NCBI GenBank assembly: GCA_013396995.1
Contig: VWZP01005658.1
Span: forward strand, 829,653 to 893,652
Length of the DNA stretch: 64,000 nt
Source of the DNA: Dicaeum eximium
Lineage: Eukaryota; Chordata; Aves; Passeriformes; Dicaeidae
Reading direction: 5' to 3'
The notes beneath the pieces are model-generated. The model saw only the letters and a list, made by a program, of their open reading frames with translations, ran no database searches and had not been told where the DNA came from. Below, in pieces: positions 13,801 to 27,989 of this stretch (position 1 is its first letter; the number at the start of each line of letters is the position of its first letter). Made by a program: the position numbers and the translations under genes.

Positions 13801-16730
13801 CCTGCTGGCTGGCAGGTGCAAATGGAGGACTTCTGTTCCTATGTAATGTTATTTCTCTCTCCCCTGTGCCTCCTGCTCCAGGTGCAGCCCCACCACTTCA
13901 GCACTACTAATTATCCAGTTCCACTCATGGGCATGGCAGAACACTTAATTTCAGTTGTGAAGTCTCACAAATTGAGTAGGTTGAACAAGCTGTGGTGGAC
14001 CACCAGAACTGACGTGGGGAAAGCAGTGGGGAACAGGAAGGTGGAAGGAGCAGGATTGGTCTCTCTCACCTGAAAAATTGAGAAACATCATCAAACTGTG
14101 TGACTTCTGGTGGAGACTATACTGGGTCTCTCTTTGTATCTCTGCATGGTTCTGTCATTGGGCACTCAGACACTCTCAAGAAAGAGTGAGAGGAAGAGGT
14201 TACCTGATCAATCAAGTATTTCCTTCAGCTGCAGCTCTTTTTCCTACAGGAAGCCCTGGCTTGTATAAACCACTCAAGAAGCAAACATCAAAGGACTCTT
14301 CTATCACTTAGTCAGGATAATAGACTGTACTTGAACTCTACTCAGTGAAGTGAAACTTCTTAAACTGAGAGCTGGAGTTTAATTTGTTATTCCTGGCAAA
14401 CTGCCCAAGAGGAAATGGATCCAGGGCAGAAGTTTGTTTGTTAGATAGCAGTGAGAGATTGACACTTTTATAATAAGCCAAAAAAGCAGGGAGAATAGAA
14501 AGAGCTGCTGAAACTACTGATTATTATAAGATCTGCTCTTAATGCTGCATCAGTTACAAGATCTCCTTTTAGTAATTGTCAAATAATAGGAATAAGAGAC
14601 CGTGAAACATCAGTAAGAAGGATTTTAAGCAGACATTCTGCATGAGGCTGATTCAAAAGAATAGGAGAAAAAAGCACAAAATCAGCTGCAGCAGGTCCTT
14701 TACAGACTGGAATCCTTCTGCAAAGACACAAGGTACTGACTGCCAGTCCTGTCCACACTTTCAGCACATTGTATGTCCATAGCCTGCCCACCAACACCCA
14801 AAATGTGGTGCAAGGAGCTCTCAGGTGTTTGATAAGATAGGTTACAACCCAGCCAGGATCCCACTCCTGCGTGTTGTCCTGTAGCTCTGTTGCCTCTGAG
14901 CCTCGAGATATGGAAGCTTATGGACCCTCTGCCCTACTGTGGCACAGCCTCAGTCACACCAAACTCCAGAAAGCCAACAGAAAACATGACCTGTGGTGAA
15001 CAGACAGCAAAATGGTTTCACTGCACTTAAATTCTTTGCTATGTTTTCCAAAACAACCAACTGCACCTGACAGACACACCTTAAGCAAAAACATCACATG
15101 AACATTACCCAGTGATCTCTCAGGTGTGCTCAATTAAGATATCATCTTCTAAATAAGAAATTTGAAGTTGCTTTTTGACTTCAGGATATATAAGCATTAC
15201 CTCTTTATTATATATTAACAGTAAAAGTATTCCATGGTAACACATGCCATTTTGGAATCTCCTTTACTGTCAGTAATTTACAAGCTGCATTAAGACAACA
15301 ATTCAAACTAATGAAAGCTCCTAACAAGAGCAAAGCAGTGCATTTACCAATTTAAATACCAAGAGACTTCATCCCTTCAGGCAATTTTTAAAATATTTTT
15401 TCCACTTCATTATGCCTGGAGCACAGGTTAAGGAGCTGATTAGGTATATACATTTCAGAACAACTACAAATATTAAGAAATGCTACTGGGCACATTTGGT
15501 AGTAGCTCTTCTGAAGTTCCTAGCACAAATTTTGCAATGTAGAAGAATTCTAAACATTATACCTCTTCCCTTGATATTTTGTTCCTTTGGTAAAGCATTT
15601 TATTTGGAAAGGCTTTGTCTAAACAGTCACTAAGCAACCTCTGAATGAAACATTAAAGCATGTTTAGATGTCTGGTCCCAACTGCCAGAGTTACAAACCT
15701 GCCAAAACTTCCAGCCTGTGTGGACACTGCCAGCTCCCAGAGTACATTTGCCACCAAGTCCTGTCCTTCCATGTGGACAAGGCAAGGATCCGCCTTCAGA
15801 CCTTGCAGAGATACAGCAGAGGGTTTTCAGCTGTTTGGATCATGAATGCTAGTACAGGCATTTCTCATCAAGAATAATAGCAACACACATGGAAGCATCC
15901 TGTGGATCAATCTGAGGCCAGGAGCAGCCAAGCTGACCCATACTGGCTCTGCCATACACCACAAGAACAGATACAACATGAACATTGTCCAAATACATTT
16001 TCTGTAGCTTCTGCCTGGGTCTTGGTGAGATTGTCTCTTGGGAAGGAAAGATTCATCAATAAGCATTCATCCATAATTAAGCAAATAGGCTATTGGAAAA
16101 GTTTAATAGCAAATAAATAATAATGATTTTCATACCATAAGAAGACAAAAAGAGAAACAGGAAAGCATGAAATCATATTCTGGCTTTCTGCACAAGAACC
16201 ACAGAATAAATCATATGCTGTTGATACATTGCTTTCAGATTCGCACCCAGTAGTTATTATGACCAAATCTACAGCAATTCTCTGTGTAAAAACAGAGGAA
16301 TGAGGCCGGTGGAGACTGTTTGGTTCTCAAAGCCAAGATAGCTGTAAACAGGTAACATCTTTACCTTTAAATTAAGAGTTTTAGCTAATTGGGCTGTCAC
16401 ATTTCCCTGCAAACCACTAAGCATTTGCCTCCTAAGCTCAGGGAAAAGGCCTCCAGAGACTGTGAGTCAGTGAATGAAAACTGCTTTGGGTCCCATGGAA
16501 AAGAAAGTACTTTGCTCTCAAAAATAGATACATTTCTTGTGGGAAAAAACAGCCTAGCTCCTTCCTCTCCCATAGATAACAATGTAAAATGTCAGACACC
16601 TCCCAGGCTCTGTTCCCAGGAGATCAATAGCATTGCTGTCATTACTTTGATGGGTTTTTTCCTTAAAGGTTAATTCATATCTAACCAACAACTGTGACCC
16701 AACAGTTCACTGCTTATGGGAGCATGAGGT
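10835..16730. other. Non-coding DNA, nothing specific recognised
   Basis: Mixed-composition sequence with open frames of at most about 100 codons. I recognise no repeat family, RNA gene or CpG cluster in it. Confidence 0.55.
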
Positions 16731-17353
16731 GTGGAATGTCAGGCTGCCAGTAGTGTTGAACAGCTGCAAAAAGCTACAGCAGGACTTGGGCACTTGGAGA
16801 CACAAAACTGGGGTGGGAGACAGGTAAAGATTGGATGCAGGGGAGCAGGCAGGGCCTGTGTTCAGTGCACAACAGTGAGGGTCTCCAAAGCAAGGGGAGG
16901 ATGTTGCATACAGGGAAAACCCCCCTGTTTGCTTGTGTTTGCAGCAGAAAGCCCATGGGATGCATTCACTGTGATCCCAGTATGTCCTGCAGGTTTGGGG
17001 CTGCACAGTGACAGTAGAGCAATGTGGAGTGAAAGCCTAAAGATCACATTCAAGGGTAGAAATTGTTCCATGTGCACCTTCTTAATGCAAAGGCTTTCAC
17101 CCAGAGGGTTTGGTGACTGCAGCACCTGGGGGCCTGGCACAGGAACAGCTCTGCCAGAGCCACCAGGCCAGAGCCCTGTGCTGCTGGCTGGCACCTGCTG
17201 CAGGGCACAGGGGGCTGAGCCCTGCTGGGAACCTGCACAGAGGGTCTGAGAGCATGGCCCAGCAGCGCTGCCACCCCTCTGTGCACAGCACTGCATCGGG
17301 CTGCAGCTCCTCACCGCTCTCTGCTCACCCTCAGCCCTTCTGGGCCCCTGCAC
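16731..17353. other. GC-richer segment with long overlapping frames on both strands
   Basis: A 172-codon plus frame (16,731-17,249) and a 163-codon minus frame (16,862-17,353) overlap almost completely, with further frames of 60-99 codons. Open frames on both strands at once are the signature of stop-poor composition rather than coding. The segment is rich in CAGGGC, CTGCTG and CACAGGG-like words but poor in CpG, so it is not a CpG island. No protein family or known repeat was recognised. Confidence 0.3.
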
Positions 17354-19059
17354 TGCACCTCACACCTCTATTAACTTTGTGCTGAAATTGCAGGCAGCCA
17401 CCCCTAGGGCAGGAGCAGAAGCAAGGACACGTTAGATGCTCCTCAGAAGTGATCCTGGTCCATTAGTCTCATTTCACTGGATAAATGTAACCCCAAATAG
17501 CCAGGAAAAAAAAAATTTTTTAAAATCCCAGACAGGCAGTTAAACTGAACCCCCAGCTGTGCAGTACCACAACAGGCTCCACAAAGCTCTTGCAGTCCCA
17601 GGGGAGTAAGAAAAGGGGGAGAAAACATCACAAGAGATGACTTTGCTCACTCACATCATTGGTGCAGACACACTTGTTTACATTTGATTGGCCTCATCTA
17701 AACTTTGCTGGAGGTTGACCATAATATTTACAAGCTGAAAGAACAATTATGTAGCTGAGAGCAGCTAAATGGAACAAAACAAAACCAGGGACAGAGAAAT
17801 CATGTCATTTGCTAAAGTCAAAAAAACAAACTAAGCCATCAGACCACACATCTGCCTCACGCTATATAAATTTACACTGTGGTACTATTTGTGCAGCTTT
17901 ACTGCAATATGGATGTTCTTTGAGTTTATAAACACTTACAGTGCTTATGTGCTCCATGTACTTATTTGTACCATAAAAATTTATATGGAAGGATATTTCC
18001 TATGCCTCGTCTGTTTGTTTACAGAGTCCACCTTTAAAAGCCCAATATTCTTCCCTCTGGGGCCTGTTTACAGCCTGCACCTGTGATGGTTTCTTCAGTT
18101 TCAACCTCATGGGCTGTATTTCTTACATAACTGTTTTCCCTCTTTCAGACACCATTAATCATCCCTCTGTCAAGATCTTCTTCCCACACCAGGCTTTACT
18201 GTACATTCCTTGCATTTTTGTACCATGATGTCAGTCCAGCATGGAACAAAAGATAAGAATTGCTCAAGATTTTCCTTCAAGTGATTCTGTTTCTACAAAG
18301 CTGTATATAAAATAAAATACTCATACTCACCACAGAATTTGGAAAGGATCAAGCTTGGGGATTTGTGATTTTCTTATATCCCATGTCCTTATTTCTTGAA
18401 AACTAAATGCAAAATTATTTTGGAAAAATGAGTGCAGAAGTACCAGAAGACCAAAGCAACCACAACACAGCTTTGTAATCAATGGTACAGCAACTAGGCA
18501 AGTATGTAAATTACACTGCAAATGTTTTGAAAAATAGTTTGTCAACCATGCTTGAAAAATGATGACTTTTTTTTTACACTTTTCAATGTTTGGGAAAGTG
18601 AGATTGTTGCATGCATTTAACACCCTGTTGCCACTGCAAATGATTTAGAATAGCAAGAAGAAAAGAGTGCTGAGATGTTACTTCCATTCATTTGCATGTT
18701 TCAGAGATAGGATAGACTCCAAGTTTTTAATTATCATTTTCCTTTTATGAAAGAAAGCAAACTCTATTAATCTGTCAAATCCCTATTCCTGGGCAAGCAT
18801 TCACCCTACTGTGGTTTTATTGGACTCAAGGGTAGGTAGCTCCAAATAAGTAAAGATCTCTGCCTTATTTTGTTGTAACACTAACAGTGTAAAGAGAAAA
18901 GACTTCACATAACATGAGAGCAAAGCATCAGAGGAGCACTGCTGTAACATATCTGCCTGTCAACCATCAGCCTATAAAAATACCCAGGCAGCTCTGCTCT
19001 TCTCTTGGAGTGAAGAAGAGAGCTGTTCAGGCAGAACAATATTTGTTTTATTGACAGAT

Positions 19060-19210
19060 TTTACTGTTATCTGTTACCCACCAGTGGGCCCCATTTGCAG
19101 TTTTCATCATGGAGTAATTGCTTATTAGAGACATTAGCAGGTTGTTTATTTGAAAACTATTATGCTAATAAGGAACAATCATATTAGCAAGGTGTGCTCT
19201 TTACAACTTT
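19060..19210. promoter_or_regulatory. Candidate conserved non-coding block with A/T cores
   Basis: This segment contains GGAGTAATTGCTTATTAGAG, GTTGTTTATTTG, ACTATTATGCTAATAAGG and CATATTAGCAAGG in close succession. The repeated TTAG/CTAAT cores and the lack of simple repeats resemble deeply conserved vertebrate enhancers. The basis is pattern only. Confidence 0.18.
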
Positions 19211-22200
19211 ATTTGTTTATCCTCAGGGACTAAACTTCTGAAACCTCAAATCTTTTGTTACATACTGAAAGATTTGGAAGTAAAATGTCTGAAGTTCTTT
19301 TTCATGTCTGAGAAATTTGTCCAATAATAATCAGTAGTTTTATTGCTATCATAAATAACAGGAGCTGCCTCTGACAGAAGGATGCTCACAGGATTGAAGG
19401 CTATTCTGTACACAACCATTTACTTGCTAAGCAGTCTGGAAAAATTATGTTGCTGCTGTATTTGCATATTTTCTTATTATAAATGTTACCATAACATACC
19501 AACTTTAGTATATTATTAAGCCCAAAGGGAAGGAAGAAACTGATTGTAGCATAACTTCCAAGGTTCTGGAAAAGCACCTGTTTTCCTTATCCTTTGAGCT
19601 TTAGGGGCTTTTTAACCTGACTCACCAATAAACTACCTCAATGATAACCTAGATGGGATCAGTTATATTTACACATCCCAAGATTTGTAACAAACCAACA
19701 AGTACTTACAGAACAATTTCCCTCCTGCAAGAAAATGCTTTCACCATTGTCACAGCTGAATTTTTGCTATGCTGCTGCTGTTCATTATTTTTCTGTGCTG
19801 GGGGTATTTGTGCTACACACAATATCACTTTCAGGCAAAAATTTAGAAAGCAGTCTTGCAATGGGTAGCGCCCACAAGCAGAGTAAAGTTGGAGATTCCA
19901 ACCTGACTGCATACCAAAGCAACAAGACATCATTATTTATATTCCAGTAGCACACAGACCCAAATTTGGGATCACAGCCCAATGTGATTAGGTGCAATGT
20001 AAACATGTAGGTAAAGAACATCCCAAACCAAGAGGATCATATGTAAAATGATGACAAAAAATTCCCCAAAACAAACCAAAAATCAGGGGGGGAAAAAAAG
20101 GCACAAAAAGAAGAGCAAGCAAACCACAGAGCAGAAGTAAAAAAGGAAAGAACAAGTTGCATGGGGACTGACCAAACACAACTCAGCTCACCTCTTGCCT
20201 GCAGCTCGCTTTGGCAGCCATCGAGTAGAGGATGTGGCTTTGGATTAAGTAATCAGACAAGTCTGTGTAAAAATGGAAACAGAATAGGCTGGATTTTGTT
20301 ATGCAAATATATAGATACCAAGAACTCTAAATATCCTAGTGTATTTCCCTTCTCCCTGTTTCTATGTACATACAGATCTGAATGTATGCTCATGTATGAC
20401 TCATAAAAAAGTTAATTTAATCTTATTGCAGTGTAAGTAAAACGCTGAAAGAGAAGGTAACAATGCAGGGAATCAGACATGTTGTATCAAAATCGCATAT
20501 GTCTGTGGGCTGGAGTCTAAAGCCAGCAATCCTGGTATATTTTGGAAACTTTAACTCTTGAAATTGAGTGAGCACACCCAGATACTACCTGAACTTTCAC
20601 TTCACTGACTTCATATGAGCAAAGAGGAGCAGAAGGAGATGAATTCTTATACCAAAACTAAAACTTCTTTCAGTAGTCTCTATAACTGTGTAGAGGCAAA
20701 CTGTAACAGCAAAGAAAATAGAAATACATATATAAAAGACATAATGTTTTTTTCTGAAGCCTCAGCCACTCTTCAGGAAGGAGACCTATAACTTTACATG
20801 ATACTTTACAAATCAATTCTTCCTTCAGAACATGGGAGATCTTGCTTCAGTGCTGCCTTTGTGCCAGAAAAGTCTCTCTGAGTAAGGGCTGCTTCACTTC
20901 GTAGCATGTGCAGAGTTCCTGGGGCTGAAAGCTCAGCTCAGTATCCGTGACTGAGTGCCCTTCCAGCCAAGCCCTGCTCTGCCTTGTACTCAGCCCCCCT
21001 CAGCTATGCCAGAGGATCCCATCTGTGCCAAAGGACTTCCCCGCATCTGGAGTGGCAGGATAAATGCCAGCTTTAGACAGCTGAGAGCACACAAGAGCAT
21101 GTGATGTAGTCCCATAGTTTAAGAGATCATTTCAGCAGCTCCTTAAAACAGGCCTGTGCCCAGTAAGGTTCACCCTTTAAGTCTTTAGTGTAAATTGCAG
21201 TGCATACTCTTCCTGTGTGTGCTTCAACAGAATGCCAGGCTCACAACCCTGATCCAGCAGAAGCAGGAGTGGGACAGTCCCTTCTGCTTATCTTTGCCTG
21301 CCCCAGATTTTTCAGGCTGCTTGTTTCACCCTGCCAACACACAAGGGTGGCAGCTTGGGGTGACAGCTTTCCAACCTCTTCCTCACCTACTTTCATCAGC
21401 TGGCAGAAATTCTTCAGCAATGGCAAGAGGGCTAGATATTTACAAGTGGTGTTTATTTTTCTGGAATAGCATATGCAGCCAGCTGCATGTTCTCTTCATC
21501 AAAAAGTCTTGTGATCTGAATACCCTTAAGCCACTCTCCTGTGTCTCTTATCCCTCTTGATCAGCTTTAAAGAAAAAAAACCACTCTGCACTTCATGGTG
21601 TACTGTTACAAACATGGTCTTATTTGTTAGCACATAGAGTATGGCATGGCCTTGAGAAAAGCTCTCTTTTTCCAGCAGGTTTATATTTGAAGGTGACAGT
21701 AAAGAATGGGATCAGCCTCACATGCAGGGGCTGAGCCTCAGGCTGGGACAGGCAGTGCAGCAAGGTGGATTTGTGTCCAGTTGTGCTCCAACACCACAGC
21801 TTTAAGGCCCTTCTCTCAGACTCACCCTGGCTCCAGGTCGTTGGTAAGGGAACCTGCATGTGAGGTTTGTCTTGGCTTCCAGTCTAAAATCTACTGGCTG
21901 TAGCTCTGGTCACAGTCTGGCTTAGAAAGAGACACCTGTGCTGGCTTCATAAACAAGTGACTACAAGTGAAAAAATATCAATGATGCCACAGCAGACAGG
22001 AACAGATGAGCTGAGGTCTCATAATGCACCCAGATACAGCTGAGGGAAGCAAAGCCAGGCTCAGGCAGCTCCAAAGCCCCACTCCCCACACTCCTGTCAC
22101 CTCCCCTTGCAGCTGCACTGCCTGGGCCCTACTGCCTCTGCACAGGTGTGGCAGAGAGGGGACACCCTCCAGCTCACAGGGCAGGGTGACAGCACCTCCT

Positions 22201-22725
22201 CACTCCTCTGCCTCACCCCTGTGCAGCTGTTGGATGGGAAGGATGGGGAGGCAGTGTCCCCCAGAGACACTGCCAGTCTGACCGGGAAGTTCCAGGTGTA
22301 GAGGGGAATGGGAGCAGCATGTCTCTGCACAACTGCAGTGAGCCATCATGGCTCAAAATTGCCATTTTAATTCTCATCAGCAAAGTAAAGCTTGCACAGA
22401 ATACATTGCTGAAAATAACTTTTTTTTTTCCTCCACTCATTCCAATATCTTTTTTTCTTCCAGTTTTGCTTGGTTTTATTTTTAGCCTGATTTTAGTGTC
22501 CAGCAAAAACTCTAGAGGAGCAGAGAAGTTGGGGATTTTTTCTCACTGTTCAGTGGGACTGAGCAGCCCCAAACCTCTCAACTCTAGTTTTGCATTACTG
22601 CCCTTCCTCTTGGGGATCAATTCAGCAGCACTGTTTGGGTTATGTGCTGGATATGGACTTACTTCTCCTCCACTCTGCTGTTCCGCAACTCCATTAAATT
22701 TTCACTGGGTATTTGAAAACAACAT

Positions 22726-22753
22726 TATATATGTATATACACACATACACACA
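22726..22753. repeat. TA/CA microsatellite, alternating purine-pyrimidine
   Basis: TATATATGTATATAC runs into ACACATACACACA, giving 28 consecutive bases of strict purine-pyrimidine alternation. It is a degenerate (TA)n/(CA)n microsatellite and is potentially Z-DNA-forming. Confidence 0.8.
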
Positions 22754-25700
22754 GACACATAAAATAGAGCTCTTAAAAACAGTTTACATCCTGGGAGGAA
22801 GCCAGCACTGATTTCTTTAAATTCAGAGTAACTCCTGACTTCTGAAGGAGTTAATGTGTCTGAGAAGCAGCAGTGGAAATTTGTCTTTCAGTGTTTCTGC
22901 TTATCACTCACCAGAGTTCTGGAGTACATTCACATCTTTGTAAGGGCCTGAAGAAGCTTCACTAAAAAGCCTTGTTCCCATTAGCAAATCTGTAAAATTG
23001 TCTGAGGGACTGATGTGGGACTACAGATAGATGTACCACATTCATTGGTCCCCAGCTCCCCAGCTGCAGCACTCAGCTCCCACTCAGCACCACTGCTGCT
23101 AAAGCCTCAGCACTTTATCCACTCATTCACCTGTCATTCAATGCAGAATGAGTCTGTGAAGTATTAATATTTTTACACAAACACAGGAGCTCTCAGGACT
23201 AAGGAGGAATCTGGCACAGATGAGAGAAGACAGTTTGGGTGGTGGCCTGAGTGGTGAGAAGCTCAGGTAGGGAACACATTGAGAACCTGCAAACGTGCTG
23301 CCAATGTCCAAGGAGAAGAGGCTGCTGCCATAAATCACCTTGTCTGTGAAAATATTCTGAAATGACAGCATCAGCCTCTATGTTTGAGAGATAAACTATC
23401 CGGTTTCTTTAGCCTTCCTCAAACTTTATCACAGACACAAAGAAAAAGGAAAGATAACAAAAAGAAATCTATCTGAGAAGCCATTTATTTTTATCAGCCT
23501 GGACCTCTGGGACACAGTTCATGCAATTTCTCCTCTGCACCATTCCCCTTCTTGGAGTCATCACACTTAGGCAGTAAAATATCTATTTTAGTAATTGTCA
23601 AAAAATTGGCAACTCCTGCATTTCTGAAAGAGTTGAATACGGTGTTAGGCTAAGTCACAGTCTGGCACCCAGGTCAAGTTGGGATTTTTTCCAAGGTCAG
23701 AATCGCTTAAAGGCAGCCCTCAGAGATGGAGCACAGATACTTGACTTGAACAAACTAGCTCTGGAAGAAATAGATTCAAAATGAATGAGGTGGTTGATAA
23801 ACTCCCAGGACAGAAATGTCCTTTGCTCTTTGCATTAAGAACAAAAAGGCAGGAACACAAGAAGAACGTTTATATACAGTGGGTGATGAGACACAAAAGC
23901 AATTAGAAAGGTTGGATTTACCTTTACTTGCTTCTACTACTGCCTATAACTGTCAGAGTTTCAGAGGAGGGGATCCTTGTCTGGTTTCCCAGACATCTGG
24001 GGCTCATGACTAAGAACTCTGCACGTTGTGTTCAGCAGCAGGGTGGTTTTCCATGCTCCACACTGAAATCTTCCCAGGGCAACCTCTGGCCCCCATTTCT
24101 GCTTCCACCTGCCAGGAAAGAATCAGCCCTGCAGAAACATCTGCAAACAAACCCTCTGAAACAGCAACAGTCACAAGTGAGTGTATCATAAATGGTAAAG
24201 GAACACTGAACAGTTCTTTTCTAACCAGAAAAAGGCTGCTGTCAACTGATTTAATTTCCCTGCTAAATTGTATAGTAAAAAAGAAATTGCATGTAAAGAC
24301 CATGTGACTGGGAAGGAAAAGCCTCTTGTTGAAAGCTTTCATTTGCCCTTTATCACACTGTTTTGCTTCGTATTCTATAAATAGCTCATGTGCACTGTTT
24401 TTCCTTTTGGCCTCATAACTATGAACTGGTTCCTCACTGGCTTTGCAGAGTCTGAAGAAAATCTCTGGAGAATGCTGTAAGCATTTGCTAGAAGCTCATA
24501 AGTGGATTAATTTCAAAACAGGGCTCAGTTGGCACATTTAAAAATATATAATAATAAGAGCTGTTTGCAATAGATTCATCTCCTGTAGCAGAAATCAGGA
24601 ATCAGAGTAGCTTGGTTTCTGCAATCTGATTTTAGTTACAGTTAGGCTGCAATTTATTTTTAGTAACAAACTGTTTCCCCGAGACAGATTTGGCTCCTCA
24701 TTAGCATCGGGAGTCTTCTCTACAAAAAATATATTGCAAAATTTCCTTTTAGCTTTGACTGGACCCACCAATTTAAACATAAACTCCATTCTGCAAAGAC
24801 AGAGAAGATTTGATTATCCATCTTGTCACTGACAGATGATAAAGATACTGAAAATAAGTTGTCCCTCTTCCCTAAATTTTATTACTTAGTATCACCACAT
24901 AGTTTTCCTTTAAAAAGATGAGGAAATCTGTTAATTTGCATTATGATCTTTATGAAAAGAAGCATAATTGAAAAATTGTTGTAATGAAAGAGAGTGAAAT
25001 ACCAGTTGTGTTGGATTTGTGATTTTATACCACTCAACTACTTAATCAAAACGTTGGCTGGGGGGGAATCCTTCACAATTACTCCTCTGGATGGGTTAAT
25101 TGGCAGGTTGGGATCCAAATCATTGCCTTCACCAACTGATCTTTCCAGAGAGAGTTTAATCTGCTTTGCTTCCCATTTCACCACTGGTGTCAGCCCACGC
25201 CGCTGCCGTAGCAGCCTGGTTTTACTTATTAATCAGTATTTTCCAAACCATTTTTTCTGCTACACCCACCCAGGTAACCTCCAGGCATGCAGAGACTCCT
25301 AACACTACGATTTCCAGCATCAGAAGTGCCAGCTTTGGTCAGGCCCCTGCAGGAGGGGAGATTTAAGCAGGCCAGGCCGTGGTGTTTCATGGCCATGAAC
25401 GCCTGTTCTCCAGATGTGCTTAGCTGGGATTATTAAGGGCTACCCACAGCAGGCAGATTTACTTCAGCTCACCCCCGTGGATGATGAAAATATCTCCCCT
25501 GCAGCACACCACACATCAGGAGATGGTGATCCTGACACAGAGCAACCTCATAGAGTCGTGGTCCTGCACAGCACAGCTCCCTGCTGCCCCCCACATCCTG
25601 GGGTGAAAGTAAACTTGCTTCTGCAAAATATTTGCTTTACTAAAGAGGAACTCTACCAGGTGCTCAAAGGAGCTAATTCCAAAACTGGCAATGTCAGAGT

Positions 25701-27559
25701 TCAGATATGCCATATGGCAGATTTGGAGCACTGTGGGTTTGGGGTTTTTTAATTCTTTAGGTCCTTTAGCCTCTATTAATGAGGTGTCATGGTTAATTTA
25801 AATTAGTTTCAAGATAGACAAGCTACTGGAGTGGATTGCAATCAATGCCTCCCTAAAGCTTCAACCACTACGATGTCCTGACAGTTCAAATGTTACACAG
25901 AACTTGTAAAATTCAAAGACCACTTATTTTAACTTCTTTGATTTACTAAAGGATGAAGTACATTTCCATACAAATTTCCAGAAAAGTAAACCTTTTCTCT
26001 AAGAACACTGTATATTTTTGTTATTTCAAGTAGTATTATCATATCTAATAACAAGAAACAAACCCCACTTTATTTTAAAAGTATGAATACAATCTTAGCA
26101 GTTAATTGTCATGGCATTACAAAAATACCACTGAAATGGGTATGAAAATTGCTTAGAGCAATTTATAGAGCCTTTTCATAAGCCAGGGAGTGCAACAACT
26201 CCTCCAATTCATACATGTTTACACACAGAGCTTTCACATATTTACTTGATTTTGGTAATTATGTCAACTGGAGAAACATAATTTCCTGATGTAAAGGGCT
26301 CAGACTTCATAGATTTTTCACTGAAATCACAGCAGCCGATTCAAAAATTCTTAACCCCCTTCTTCTAACTAACCTTGGCCGTTTGACCCTGAGAGGTTTA
26401 ACAGCTAATTGCCTCTTTGAGGGAGGGGTCTGAAAACGGTGGATTTCAAACAAAAACAGAGATAATTTTATCTTTGACATTAGTGTACATGTAGGCAGTG
26501 GCCACGTTGTGCTCTGGGTGTCCCTCGTTTCAGGCGCCTCCGTGCCAAGAGCGCTGTTATTTGAGCAGGAATGTGGGTGCTGAGCCCGCCGGTGATGGTA
26601 TCTGTGCAGCACCACAAACGGCCCCGCATTCTTGGCATATTTGGTGCCCTGCATCAGCCCCGCTTGGAACAAAAGCTCTTGTTTTGGACACATCACTGCA
26701 GGCTGTTGCCTGATCCAAACTGTCTGCTTCCTTCTGAACTTCTAACCAGAAATTACAGATCCGTGTGTAGTTTTTTAACAGATCTAGCCTCAGAAAACCT
26801 GACACTGCCTAAATAGGAGCTGCCTTTTGCATCCAGGTTTGCTTTAAATTTACAGCACATTCTCCAGCTTAATACTCGAAAGACAAAGACAATTTAGACA
26901 TAAACTCTAGCTATGTGAGGATTTTACTTGAACCAAAATTCAAATACGTGCAATGAACAGAGGTGTAAATGCTATTTGAAGGACCACTGCAAACACTGAT
27001 TAGGAAGCTGCATTCAGAACTGCACCCAGCGGTTTCACTGGCATGTCTGGATATTCAGTATGGCCTCTCTGTGAAGAGCCCTGGCATCTCGTGCAAAGAA
27101 ACAGCATCTCTGTCTCCCCATCCACAAGCTGCAGTGGGCTAAAGGTCAGCTCCCACTGATTCCCTGTCACAGGCAAAAGGAACAGAAAGGTGAAAACCTC
27201 AGATTCAGGGCTGGCTACTTTCCCTACTTGCTAGGCAGTTTTGGTAGGAATAGAGAGTAGCAATTCTATTTTGAGCAGTAAATGAATAAATTTAATCCTC
27301 ACTATCAAGGCAAAGCATTCCTTCTCAGGAGACAAAATTCTTTGAAGAAATCAGATAGGGACATTGAAAGGTCCTGAAATAAGAATAACCATCTCCAGGT
27401 CCTTTCTGAGAGCTATTTCACTCACCTGCCCTTTAACATCATCGCATGTCATAGTCACCCAAGCAATTTTTTCCAGTACTTGCTATCCCTGATTTGGATA
27501 GTTGTTGTTTTGGGTTTTTTTCCCTTTATTTTGATGCCTTCTTTTGACATTTTTTGCTG

Positions 27560-27880
27560 CAATTTAGTTTACTAATTCCTGTTCCATCTTCTGCAGGGAT
27601 TGGACTGTCTCTAAGCATCATACTTCTCTTCTTTACAGCAGCATTTTCTGTGTTTGAAGACCTTTGTAATATTTCTTCTGGTCTTTTATTCCCTACACAA
27701 TTCAAATTGTTTCAGGCTGCCTTCTAGGTTTGTTTCCTATTTGTTTGATCATTCTCACTTTGGAACGTCTCCAATCAGCTCACATCATTCTCAAATCTAC
27801 CAATCATCTTGGGATGTTCTCTTGGGACATTATTACCACAATGAAACCATGTTTTCCCAGCCAGGTTTTAAAATGACATC
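27560..27880 (-). repeat. Old CR1-type LINE fragment, antisense
   Basis: The plus strand resembles the antisense of the 3' part of ancient CR1 LINEs. A TTTTCTGTGTTTGAAGACC-like stretch precedes a diverged run ending at TTTGTTTGATCATTCTCACT, then CGTCTCCAATCAGCTCACATC. These follow the same order as the CR1 text around 'guanine-poor TCTTCTC...CAAACCTATGATCATTCTC...CTCCAAT.TGTCCACATC'. The match is by eye and from memory, and divergence is high. The element would run on the minus strand, 5'-truncated as most CR1 copies are. The 87-codon open frame inside it is chance. Limits are approximate. Confidence 0.55.
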
Positions 27881-27989
27881 TATTAAGCTGAGGGTTGTGT
27901 CTTCACTGCACAGTTAACTTGAGTTATTTGCACTTGAGTTAATACCTCCCCAGCCAGCCTCACTTCAGAGTCCCAGGAACAGAGAAGTG

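Larger units (their letters stand above)
17354..27559. other. AT-rich non-coding DNA
   Basis: Holds the candidate element near 19.1 kb and the 22.7-kb microsatellite. A GC-richer piece at 21.7-22.3 kb and a mild CpG cluster at 26.47-26.63 kb (AGGCGCCTCCG, GAGCCCGCCGG) are the only other compositional changes. No gene was recognised; frames reach 147 codons in T-rich sequence. Confidence 0.55.
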
